DNA of 64,000 nucleotides from Marivita sp051859345 (lineage in GTDB: Bacteria; Pseudomonadota; Alphaproteobacteria; Rhodobacterales; Rhodobacteraceae), in the NCBI RefSeq assembly GCF_051859345.1, contig NZ_JBHYFV010000016.1, forward strand, positions 1 to 64,000. The letters are read 5' to 3'. How positions within the stretch are numbered: position 1 is the first letter of the stretch; each line of letters opens with the position of its first letter. The notes below the pieces were generated by a model. The model had not been told where the DNA came from. It was given only the letters and a program-made list of their open reading frames with translations, and searched no databases. Position numbers and translations under genes: made by a program. Shown here one piece after another: positions 50,958 through 59,243 of the stretch.

Positions 50958-52837
50958 GGGCGTTCCTGGTTCTTCTGGCGCGCAACCGGCTGGCCTTGGC
51001 TGGCGGGATTGTCATGCTGGCGGTGGTGCTGCTGGCGCTGGTCACGCCGATCCTGCCTTTGGCGGACCCGGATGTGACGAACACGAGCAACAGGTTTCAG
51101 CCGATCTTTTCCGAGGGTGCGCTGCTGGGCACTGACCATCTGGGGCGCGATCTGCTGTCGCGGCTGATGTGGGGGACGCGGTTGTCCTTGGCCGTCGGGT
51201 TTGCGGCGGCGATTGTCGCGGCGACCCTTGGTGCCGCAATCGGGATCATCGCGGGCTTCTATGGTGGGCGCACAGACAACATCATCATGCGCGGTGTCGA
51301 TATGTTGATGGCGTTTCCCTATATCCTTCTGGCGCTGGCGATTGTGGCGGCGCTGGGTCCGGGGCTGTTCAATGCGCTGGTCGCGGTGGCGGCGGTCAAT
51401 GTTCCGTTTTTCGCGCGCAATATCCGAGGTATCACCGTGGGCATCGCGCATAAGGAATTTGTCGATGCGGCGCGGCTGGCGGGGCTGTCGAACACCCGGA
51501 TCATCCTGTCCGAGATCCTGCCCAACGTGATCCCGGTGATCGTGATCGCCATGTCGACCACGATCGGCTGGATGATCCTGGAGACCGCCGGGCTGTCCTT
51601 TCTGGGTCTTGGCAGTCAGCCGCCGCAGGCCGATCTTGGGTCGATGCTGGGCGAGGCGCGGTCGGCGCTCATCACCAATCCGCACACCTCGGTTGTGCCG
51701 GGGGTGATGATCCTGATCATCGTCATGTCGATCAACCTTTTGGGCGACGGCGTGCGCGATGCGCTGGACCCGCGTTTGAAGTCCGGCGCGCTGTCGCGGC
51801 CGATGGCGACGACGCAGGTGGATCGCAGCGGCCCTGTGCCTGCGCCCACGGGCAAGGGGCTCCTGGAGGTGCAGGGGCTGGAGACGCAGTTTCACGTCAA
51901 GGACCGTGTCTATCGCGCGGTGGGTGGTGTCGACCTGCATGTCGAGAAAGGCGAATGTCTGGGTATCATCGGTGAGAGCGGCTCGGGCAAATCCGTGACC
52001 GCGTTGTCGCTGATGGGGCTGGTCGCCTCGCCGCCGGGGGTGATCACGGGCGGGGCGGTGCATTATGATGGCGAAGACCTGATCGGGGCACCCTACCGCA
52101 AACTGCGGGACATGCGTGGACGCAATGTGGCGTATATCTTTCAGGATCCGCTGGCGACGCTGCATCCGCTCTACCGCGTCGGCGACCAGTTGATCGAGGC
52201 GATCCGGGCGCACCGGCCCATTGGCAAGGCCGAAGGGCAGGCGAAGGCCATCGAACTGCTGAATGCGGTGCGTATCCCCAATGCGGAGAAGCGCGTGACG
52301 GATTATCCGCACGAAATGTCCGGCGGGATGCGGCAGCGCGTCGGCATCGCGATGGCGCTGGCCAATGATCCCGACATCATCATCGCGGACGAACCGACCA
52401 CCGCGCTTGATGTGACGGTACAGGCGCAGGTGTTGACCATTCTGGACGATCTGCGTCGGTCGCGGGGATTGGCGATTGTGTTCATCACGCATGATTTCGG
52501 CGTGGTGGCACAGCTCTGTGATCGGGTGGCGGTGATGTATGCCGGGCGCATCGTCGAAGAGGGTGGCACCGAGGATATCCTGCAAGCACCGCGTCATCCC
52601 TACACAGCGCGCTTGATGGCCTGTGTGCCGGAACTGGGCGGCGGCAAGCGGCGGCTCGAGGCCATCGCGGGGCTGCCGCCGGTGGTGGACAAGCTGCCCG
52701 ACGGCTGTGCCTTTGCGGATCGGTGTCTCAAGGTGCAGCCGGAGTGCCGCGCGGGGGAGATCCCGCTGGAATGGCAGGACGACCGCAAGGTTCGGTGCCT
52801 GTATCCCGAGGACAAGACGCGCGAGGCGGCAGAATGA
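50954..52837 (+). CDS. Fused Dpp-type permease and ATP-binding protein (DppC-DppD)
   Basis: A 627-residue natural fusion. Residues about 1-275 are a DppC permease (LGTDHLGRDLLSRLMWGTR and EFVDAARLAGLSNTRIILSE). A Pro/Thr-rich linker of roughly 30 residues follows, then a DppD ATPase from about 305: Walker A GESGSGKS at about 340-347, signature MSGGMRQR near 455-462, Walker B IIADEPTTALD, and the C-terminal CAFADRCLKVQPEC cysteine region of oligopeptide ATPases. No stop or frameshift separates the parts. It overlaps DppB and DppF by ATGA. These are normally two genes. Confidence 0.92.
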   Translation: MRAFLVLLARNRLALAGGIVMLAVVLLALVTPILPLADPDVTNTSNRFQPIFSEGALLGTDHLGRDLLSRLMWGTRLSLAVGFAAAIVAATLGAAIGIIAGFYGGRTDNIIMRGVDMLMAFPYILLALAIVAALGPGLFNALVAVAAVNVPFFARNIRGITVGIAHKEFVDAARLAGLSNTRIILSEILPNVIPVIVIAMSTTIGWMILETAGLSFLGLGSQPPQADLGSMLGEARSALITNPHTSVVPGVMILIIVMSINLLGDGVRDALDPRLKSGALSRPMATTQVDRSGPVPAPTGKGLLEVQGLETQFHVKDRVYRAVGGVDLHVEKGECLGIIGESGSGKSVTALSLMGLVASPPGVITGGAVHYDGEDLIGAPYRKLRDMRGRNVAYIFQDPLATLHPLYRVGDQLIEAIRAHRPIGKAEGQAKAIELLNAVRIPNAEKRVTDYPHEMSGGMRQRVGIAMALANDPDIIIADEPTTALDVTVQAQVLTILDDLRRSRGLAIVFITHDFGVVAQLCDRVAVMYAGRIVEEGGTEDILQAPRHPYTARLMACVPELGGGKRRLEAIAGLPPVVDKLPDGCAFADRCLKVQPECRAGEIPLEWQDDRKVRCLYPEDKTREAAE

Positions 52838-53799
52838 CCGAGGCACTTAAACTGACGGAGGTGTCCAAGACCTTTCCGGTGGGACGTACGCTGTTCGGGT
52901 CCGCCAAAGGATCGGTCAAGGCGGTGCATCCCATCACGCTTGACGTGCAAGGGGGGGAAACGCTTGGCATCGTGGGCGAATCCGGCTGTGGGAAATCGAC
53001 CCTTGCGCGGATGCTGGTCGGGTTGCTGGAGCCGACCAGCGGGACGATCGAGATTGAGGGTGAGGCGTTGGACAATGCCGACCCGTCGGTCTTTGGCAAG
53101 AAGATTCAATATGTTTTTCAGGATCCGATCTCGTCGCTCAATCCGCGCAAGACGATCCGGCAGGTGATGGAAGCGCCTTTGAAGCATCTCTACGGCATGG
53201 GCGCGGCGGACCGGCAGGCGCGGATTGCCGAGATTTTCGAAAGCGTGAATCTGCGCGAGGAATTTCTGGACCGTTATCCACACGAATTTTCCGGCGGGCA
53301 GGCACAGCGTATCGGCATTGCGCGCGCGCTGGCGGCCAAGGCGCGCATCCTGATCCTCGACGAACCGGTCTCGGCTCTGGACGTGTCGGTACAGGCGCAG
53401 GTGCTGAACCTGCTGGCCGATCTCAAACGTGAATTCGACCTGACCTATCTCTTCATCAGCCACGATCTGGCGGTCGTGGAGGCGGTGAGCGACCGGATCG
53501 CGGTGCTCTACTTTGGATCGGTGGTCGAGATCGGTCCGGCCGAAGAGATCTTTGCCAATCCGCGCCATCCCTATACGCGGCTTCTGGCGCAAAGTGCCCC
53601 GGTGGTCGGGCGTCCATTGACGGAACCCGAGGCCAAGGGAACGGAACTTCCCGACCCGCTCAATCCGCCGCCGGGATGCGCCTTTGCCGCGCGGTGTCCA
53701 AGGGCGCAGGACCGGTGCCGGTTGGAGGTGCCGAAACTTGCGGCGACGTCGGCTGGAACGCAGGCGGCGTGTTTCTTTCCTTTGGAGGACGCGGATTGA
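52834..53799 (+). CDS. Dpp-type ABC transporter ATP-binding protein (DppF family)
   Basis: A 321-residue ATPase. Start ATG 52834 overlaps the fusion gene's stop (ATGA); an upstream in-frame ATG at 52723 would add 37 non-homologous residues. Walker A GESGCGKST is at about 48-56, the signature SGGQAQRIGIARAL and Walker B ILILDEPVSALD are present, and the C-terminal PPGCAFAARCPRAQDRC cysteine set may bind iron-sulfur as in DppD-type proteins. It is the last gene of the operon and ends 9 bp from the convergent hydrolase gene. Confidence 0.9.
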   Translation: MTEALKLTEVSKTFPVGRTLFGSAKGSVKAVHPITLDVQGGETLGIVGESGCGKSTLARMLVGLLEPTSGTIEIEGEALDNADPSVFGKKIQYVFQDPISSLNPRKTIRQVMEAPLKHLYGMGAADRQARIAEIFESVNLREEFLDRYPHEFSGGQAQRIGIARALAAKARILILDEPVSALDVSVQAQVLNLLADLKREFDLTYLFISHDLAVVEAVSDRIAVLYFGSVVEIGPAEEIFANPRHPYTRLLAQSAPVVGRPLTEPEAKGTELPDPLNPPPGCAFAARCPRAQDRCRLEVPKLAATSAGTQAACFFPLEDAD

Positions 53800-53808
53800 T
53801 GCGGCCCT

Positions 53809-54711
53809 TCATCGGAACACGCGACGCAGCTTGGCGAAGAGGGTTGGCTTGGACGGAACGGGCCTTGCTTCAGGCTTTGGTTCAGGCATTGGCACCACCT
53901 GCGCACCTTTGCCGGGTCTCAAGGCGGGATCGTGTGGGGCCACTTCTGACAGCCTCCTGAAGGTCAGGGCGTGAAGGGTGGCCCGGTTGTTGCGTGCCGC
54001 GTGCCCCATGAGACTGCGCAGGTAGGCGCGGCAGTTGCGCAGCCGCGACCACCGGTATTCCGCGACAAGGTCGGTTTCCCTGTTCAATACCTTTTCCATG
54101 AACCGGGCGATCTGGCCTGTCTGGACAAGGAAATGTGTCGTCGGATGACTGCTGAGCGGCACCTGGACATGTTCGATCCGCAAAGACGCCAACGCGGCGG
54201 TGATGCACCCGATCTGGTAGACATCTTCGGGTTCAAGGGGGTCATAGATGAGCTGAACCTCACAGCGCCGGCATGACCCATCCTCGATACGATATGGCCA
54301 GCCGCTGATCGCCTGCGACTGGGTCCACCAGCGAAGATCTGTGTCGTCGGTGATCGAAAACTGCGGGGAAAGGGCAATCACCCGGTCCGCGCCGAGCATG
54401 TCCGCAAAGGCAATCGCGGCGTATCCCCCCATGGATGACCCGTAGGTGCCACGCTCGCGATACCCCCGGCCCAGTGCGGCCGCTTGGTGCAGGGCGGTCT
54501 TTGGCAGACCTTGAAACCAGTCGTTCCTGACGCTTTTGAAAGCCACCACGTCGTAGCCCCGGTCCAGAAGGTAGCGCACCGCAAACCCTTCGGCGTCGAG
54601 ATCGTCGAACATGAAATGGGTGAAGGTGAAAAACAAGCCCAGACGGTTGCCTTCGCCTTTGTGAAACTCGATGCGGTGGTCCAAATCATCGAAGATGTGG
54701 TCGGTCGTCAC
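53809..54711 (-). CDS. Alpha/beta-hydrolase-fold protein of unknown substrate
   Basis: A 300-residue protein with a nucleophile elbow TYGSSMGGYAAIA (Ser93), a candidate acid in LIYDPLEPED and a candidate His in SHPTTHFLVQTG, in the right order for a hydrolase triad. There is no signal peptide. The C-terminal 60 residues are basic and proline-rich (PEPKPEARPVPSKP). Similar uncharacterised hydrolases occur in roseobacters. It is convergent with the Dpp operon and divergent from the P47/OrfX-like operon, 572 bp away. A functional link to the latter is unproven. Confidence 0.65.
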   Translation of the reverse strand: MTTDHIFDDLDHRIEFHKGEGNRLGLFFTFTHFMFDDLDAEGFAVRYLLDRGYDVVAFKSVRNDWFQGLPKTALHQAAALGRGYRERGTYGSSMGGYAAIAFADMLGADRVIALSPQFSITDDTDLRWWTQSQAISGWPYRIEDGSCRRCEVQLIYDPLEPEDVYQIGCITAALASLRIEHVQVPLSSHPTTHFLVQTGQIARFMEKVLNRETDLVAEYRWSRLRNCRAYLRSLMGHAARNNRATLHALTFRRLSEVAPHDPALRPGKGAQVVPMPEPKPEARPVPSKPTLFAKLRRVFR

Positions 54712-55283
54712 AAAAGCACCCGTATCCCGGCCACATGCGCCATTTTCAAGCGCGCTTCACCACACTCGCCGACGCGGTTCCCGACGTCTGCGGTAGATGG
54801 GTCATCTATGCGGTTTTCATCGCGGGATCAACGCGGGTGGCACTCAAACGTTCCGTGATGTCATGCTGTCTCTGGTGGCTTTGATCGCGATCCTGTCGCA
54901 CAGGCGCACTTTTACATGCGTGGATGCTTGCGACGGGTTGCACGGGTTCCTGTTCCGATTGTGTCGCGGTCGTGCCGTTTCCAAATGATACGGTTCAACA
55001 ATGACCCGCTTTATATCATGTGTCAAAATTTGCGGGCCGCATCGGCACTTGGACCGGCGACGGAAACCTGCCTGCCGCTGATCAAGGCTTGTTCGCGCGC
55101 GGGAGTGTTTCCAAGGCGATGGACGCGACACTGCACAGAAAACAATCACCGGCCAAGGTTAATTGTCCGCGATAGCCAAGCCTGCATGGAAACCGGGATT
55201 TCCGACGATAGTCGCCAAAAAGCAGTATGAGAATTCGATGACCCACCTTACGCTAGGTTAACTTTATTTGCATTGGGGGATTC
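54712..55283. other. 572-bp gene-free region upstream of the P47/OrfX-like operon
   Basis: No convincing gene is present; short open frames here lack typical codon use and ribosome sites. It presumably contains two outward promoters, for the hydrolase (minus) and the P47-like operon (plus). The final 45 bp are AT-rich (around GTTAACTTTATTTGCATT) and end with GGGGGA just before ATG 55284, the probable promoter and ribosome site. No tRNA remnant, integrase or clear operator was seen. Confidence 0.5.
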
Positions 55284-56675
55284 ATGGATACGCATGGGTG
55301 GGACATCGTTGCTGCGTGCCGACAAGACGATTTGAACAAACTTCTTTCAAAAAGAATGACGAAGGCTCCTCCGTCATTGTCCTATTCGGACAAGTCCGGA
55401 ATCAAGATTGATGCTGTCTTTGATCCCTGGGAAATTACGAGTTTCGGCACGGACGATACGCTCACTCTCAAACTGCCTTTCAAAAGCGGGACGCTGAAAA
55501 ACGCGAGCAAATTCGCGGTAAAGCCAACGATTGATCTGGCCGGGGTCCAGATGGAGGTCTCGGTCAAGATCGCATTTATCGACAACACCGCCGGAACAGC
55601 CTGCGATCTGAAATTTCAGCTCAAGACTGTTGGGAAGTCCAAGCAGGACAAGACCAAGGGTGCAGTTTTCGTGATCAACGCCGATCTGGATGGCACGCTG
55701 AAAAAAGAAGATTCGTCGGGCAATTCCGCAACCGATTTGCGAGAACACATTCCGCAGGTCCTGATCGCGAATGCCGACAAACTGAGCTATGCGCTGACGT
55801 CGCTCAATCTCGTGCCCACGGGTGAGCGATCATGGATCAAACCGGTTCACAAACACTTCATGTTTGCACAGGGTGCGGTCGACAAGCAGGGCAAGCAACA
55901 ACCCGGACATCTGGTGGTTGCGATGATGATACGCGACCGTCCGGCAAGCAGCAGGTCGGACAATATCGACAACGCATTGACCGGCAATTCGTCCGGCCTG
56001 AATATGGCGTTTGCGCCGGACCTGTTTCTCGAGCATTTCATCATGCCGTCTTTGCCGTCTTCATTCGTGAATAAGGCATTCCTTAAATTCAGGATGAAGG
56101 GGGACGAAATCCATCTGGTGATCGAACCGGCGAGCACTGCTCCTCCCCCCCACATCACTATGCCAGCCGAATGCGCGACAGTGCATCACTGGGGAACCGG
56201 GTACGTCCCCTTTCTCTATCCTCTGACGATCAGCGTTGATGATGACCTGATGCACGTCAACGCCAGCGGGACGTTCGACATCACCGGGTTGGCGGACAGT
56301 TCCGTATCGTTCTGGTTCAAACAGGAGATGAAACCGGCCTTTGATGCAAAAACACAAACTTTGAAGTTCAATGCATATTGCAAGACCAAGTCGGATTACC
56401 ACAAACACATCCCCGCCTGGATCTACATCGTGGCCGGCGTTGCAGCGCTGGGTGTGCCCCTGATTGTTGCGGCGGTTGTCACTGCGATTGTCGATGTGGT
56501 TGTGGCGGCGGTGACAACCGCCGTGGCCAAGCAAGCCGCCGGGGCAGGCGGGCAGCAAACCAAACTGGGCAATCTTGCCGCTGCGGTTGTGAACTGGCCG
56601 GGCAGTGCATCGGTCGATATTTCCCATGCCGACCTCGAGACAGCCTTTGTCGTCCGGGGTGAAATAAATTCGTAA
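55284..56675 (+). CDS. P47/OrfX-like TULIP-superfamily protein A
   Basis: A 463-residue protein opening MDTHGWDIVAACRQDDLNKL. This matches the GWD-(I/T)-V-x-A start of P47/OrfX-like proteins, and its three downstream neighbours share it. A strand-rich body follows (FDPWEITSFGTDDTLTLKLP, then the FAVKPTIDLAGVQMEVSVKI strand). A late hydrophobic region at about 376-417 (AWIYIVAGVAALGVPLIVAA) precedes a short C-terminal module with NWPGSASVDISHADLETAF. There is no signal peptide. TULIP proteins bind lipids in a tubular groove; P47 and OrfX proteins accompany botulinum-type toxins. First gene of a four-gene operon. The assignment is from motif memory, without a structural search. Confidence 0.65.
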   Translation: MDTHGWDIVAACRQDDLNKLLSKRMTKAPPSLSYSDKSGIKIDAVFDPWEITSFGTDDTLTLKLPFKSGTLKNASKFAVKPTIDLAGVQMEVSVKIAFIDNTAGTACDLKFQLKTVGKSKQDKTKGAVFVINADLDGTLKKEDSSGNSATDLREHIPQVLIANADKLSYALTSLNLVPTGERSWIKPVHKHFMFAQGAVDKQGKQQPGHLVVAMMIRDRPASSRSDNIDNALTGNSSGLNMAFAPDLFLEHFIMPSLPSSFVNKAFLKFRMKGDEIHLVIEPASTAPPPHITMPAECATVHHWGTGYVPFLYPLTISVDDDLMHVNASGTFDITGLADSSVSFWFKQEMKPAFDAKTQTLKFNAYCKTKSDYHKHIPAWIYIVAGVAALGVPLIVAAVVTAIVDVVVAAVTTAVAKQAAGAGGQQTKLGNLAAAVVNWPGSASVDISHADLETAFVVRGEINS

Positions 56676-56702
56676 TTTCATAATTTTAGAAGGTTCTTCC
56701 TT

Positions 56703-59243
56703 ATGAACTATTCCAAGACAGTCGAACTTTTGACGACAACAACCGCTGGTGAAGTCAATCTGTTCCAATGGGACATCGTCAACGCAACCACGTTCAAGGG
56801 GGTCAATCGATCCGTCGCGATCCAGGACAAGACCCCCAAGACGTTCGACAACAAGTCCCCGGTGCCGCCAGCCGGTGTTGCAACAATCGACGGTGCCTGG
56901 GACACATGGCAATTGACGACCGGCGGCATGGGCAACGAGGTGATGATGGAGTTGCCCGTGAAATCGGGGTCCACTACCTACACGATGTTGAGCCCGAGCT
57001 ATGCCAAGCTCAGCCCGCCAAAGACCAACGCCACGACGCAGGGCAATGTCTCGCTAGGAGCAGACCAGCTGACACTCGAGGCGCAGGATTTGAAGAACCT
57101 CAATGCGCATGCCTTTAGTGAACAAACCGTCAAGGCAGGAAAAATCTATTTTGAGGTCACGCTTGAAACCAATGGCTTTGGCGCGCTGATCGGACTGGCC
57201 CGCCTTGATGCTCCGGATTCGAACTTCTGGACCGACGCGCATTCGATTTCGTACCGGTCAAACGGGGCCATCTTTTATGGCGGGCAGCCGAAAGGCGTTG
57301 TGGATGCCCAGGGTAACACGGAAAACGGTGCCCGCTGGACCAATCCGAACAGCACAGTCGGCATGGCTGTGGATTTCGACAATGGTCAGGTCTGGCTGCG
57401 CGCTCCGGACGGGACATGGCAAGGGGCAAATGCCGATCCGGAGAACAACACTGGCGCACTGACATCCTTCGACGTGTCGCAGGATCTCTACCCGTTGGTT
57501 GGCGTCTATTCGCAGGCGAAAGCCAAGATCAACCTTGGGCAAGAACCTTTTGTTCACCCGCTTCCGACCGGTTTCGAAAAAGGCATCAAGATCAGCGACA
57601 CGGTTGATCGCACGCAGGATCTGGCGGGGGTCAAGATCACCGCGCGCGTGACGTTGCAGAAAAAAGACAACGGGACCAAGACCAAGGCGCTCATGGTCAA
57701 CGACCAGCCGGGGGCGACGACCGAAGCTGTCACGATCACCTCGATCACGCGCAATGGGCTGGCTGTGGTCCCGCCGATCCGGTCGGCATTCGATGCATGG
57801 CTCAACGAGCCGGCCAACCTGTCGAAATTCGACAACATTTTCCATGCTATTGATTATGCCAAGCTGGCTTCGCAAAACGGCGATATCAAGGACACGATGA
57901 AGTGGATCGCGCCGGTTTATTCGGATTACGCGGTTGCCGATATTCCGGCGGCGTCGCCGGGCGGCGCGGACGCGATCTTTGCGGTGCTGAACCAGACGGC
58001 CAAGTCCACGGTCGACAAAAGCACCCTTGCAGCAGAGGTGTCGCCGGACCTGATGGCCAATCTTCAGCCGACGGAAAATGCCGTTGTTGCCATTTCTGCT
58101 GAACGCCTGACCGAAGAGATCCTGCTGGCCGGAGCCTATGGCGCGGCGGCGGATGGTGAAAGACCGGATTTCCAGATCGACGGCGCCAAACGGGTGGTGA
58201 CCAACGGTGCCGAATTCAAACTGCGCCCGACCAAGCTCGCCCAGGCGGGGGATTTGGTGCAACCGATTGTGCCGCCGGGTGGATTCACGATGCGGATTGT
58301 CGGCAGGCAAATCGCAATCGAGTACACAGGTCTACATTTCGACTTCGCAAATCAGGTGCTCAAACAAAACGAAAAGGTCACGTTTGGGTATCAGCAAACC
58401 ATGTTTCTCACACTTGAGGAGCGTGCTGACGGATCGCACATCCTGGTTCCGACCTTCAATGATCCGCTTGGAAAACAACCAAAGTCCAAGGGCGAAATTG
58501 TCGATTGGACAAACGTTATCGACAAATGGACCGTCAGCATGAAGCTTGACCCACCAACACAAGACAAGACCATGCTCTGGATTGGTTTGGCGTGTGGTGT
58601 CGTCGGTTTGGTGTTGGGTGGATTGACCATCTACGGGGTCACGCGATGCGTCGCCGCAGCAGGTTCCGACGCAGAAGCTGCGGGCGATGTCGCCCTTCAG
58701 GACATGCAAAACAATAATGGTGAGGCCGACTTTGGGATGCCGGCTGTTCAAGAAGCGTCTCAGTATGACCGGTTTCCCCCGCCACAAAACATTTACGACA
58801 ATGTGCAAGCTGATGTTGCCAACAATATTTATGATGATGTGAACGCCCCGCTGTCACTTTTCGCTCTCGGAGATGCAGATGCAGACGCAGACGTGAAAGC
58901 AGAACTGGCCGCGAAACCAACGAAAGCGCTGGCGTCAGGGTCGCTCTTGTACACGGCGCATTGGGGCGTCGCGTTGCACGGGTTACGGGCAATGGCAGGT
59001 CTCGATCATGTCAAACAGCTCAACCTTTCGGCCGAAGATATCAAGAAATTCGCAGGTGGTGATGTGGATGTTCTTGGCCTTGAAGCCACGGTCCAGAATT
59101 TCCTGAAGACCGCGTTATCTCCCTTCGATTGGCCCGAAACCACCGGGTTCGATCTCAAGACCGCCAACCTGCAGGGCGCGCTTTTGCTTCAGGGTGAACT
59201 GAAGTCATCAACTGTCAAATCATCGTCGAAAGGAAATTTGTAA
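56703..59243 (+). CDS. P47/OrfX-like TULIP-superfamily protein B with SPRY-like insert and tyrosine motifs
   Basis: An 846-residue member of the same family (FQWDIVNATTFKGVNRSV at about 21-38). Residues about 130-285 are a SPRY-like domain: KIYFEVTLETNGFGALIGLA, GMAVDFDNGQVWLRAPDGTW and LYPLVGVYSQAKAKINLG. A hydrophobic helix is at about 624-650. After it come a proline-rich stretch and two motifs, NIYDNV (Tyr698) and NIYDDV (Tyr710), then an Asp/Ala run (DADADAD) and the family C-terminal module (DWPETTGFDLKTANLQGALL). It starts 27 bp after gene A and its stop overlaps gene C (TAATG). The function is unknown. Lipid binding plus partner recognition is a reasonable inference. Confidence 0.68.
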   Translation: MNYSKTVELLTTTTAGEVNLFQWDIVNATTFKGVNRSVAIQDKTPKTFDNKSPVPPAGVATIDGAWDTWQLTTGGMGNEVMMELPVKSGSTTYTMLSPSYAKLSPPKTNATTQGNVSLGADQLTLEAQDLKNLNAHAFSEQTVKAGKIYFEVTLETNGFGALIGLARLDAPDSNFWTDAHSISYRSNGAIFYGGQPKGVVDAQGNTENGARWTNPNSTVGMAVDFDNGQVWLRAPDGTWQGANADPENNTGALTSFDVSQDLYPLVGVYSQAKAKINLGQEPFVHPLPTGFEKGIKISDTVDRTQDLAGVKITARVTLQKKDNGTKTKALMVNDQPGATTEAVTITSITRNGLAVVPPIRSAFDAWLNEPANLSKFDNIFHAIDYAKLASQNGDIKDTMKWIAPVYSDYAVADIPAASPGGADAIFAVLNQTAKSTVDKSTLAAEVSPDLMANLQPTENAVVAISAERLTEEILLAGAYGAAADGERPDFQIDGAKRVVTNGAEFKLRPTKLAQAGDLVQPIVPPGGFTMRIVGRQIAIEYTGLHFDFANQVLKQNEKVTFGYQQTMFLTLEERADGSHILVPTFNDPLGKQPKSKGEIVDWTNVIDKWTVSMKLDPPTQDKTMLWIGLACGVVGLVLGGLTIYGVTRCVAAAGSDAEAAGDVALQDMQNNNGEADFGMPAVQEASQYDRFPPPQNIYDNVQADVANNIYDDVNAPLSLFALGDADADADVKAELAAKPTKALASGSLLYTAHWGVALHGLRAMAGLDHVKQLNLSAEDIKKFAGGDVDVLGLEATVQNFLKTALSPFDWPETTGFDLKTANLQGALLLQGELKSSTVKSSSKGNL

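Noticed and set aside
50891..52846. 651-codon minus-strand open frame opposite the DppC-DppD fusion
   Set aside because: It is an antisense shadow rich in Arg/His. The plus-strand reading has all the ABC transporter motifs.
53960..54720. Left attachment site matching the tRNA-Thr 3' end
   Set aside because: I looked for a copy of GACTCGAACCGCGG-like sequence on the far side of the P47/OrfX-like block and found none. An island remains a hypothesis only.
54916..55230. 104-codon open frame in the long gap before the P47/OrfX-like operon
   Set aside because: It has no ribosome site, poor codon use, and an Arg/Cys-rich translation without homology that I recognise.
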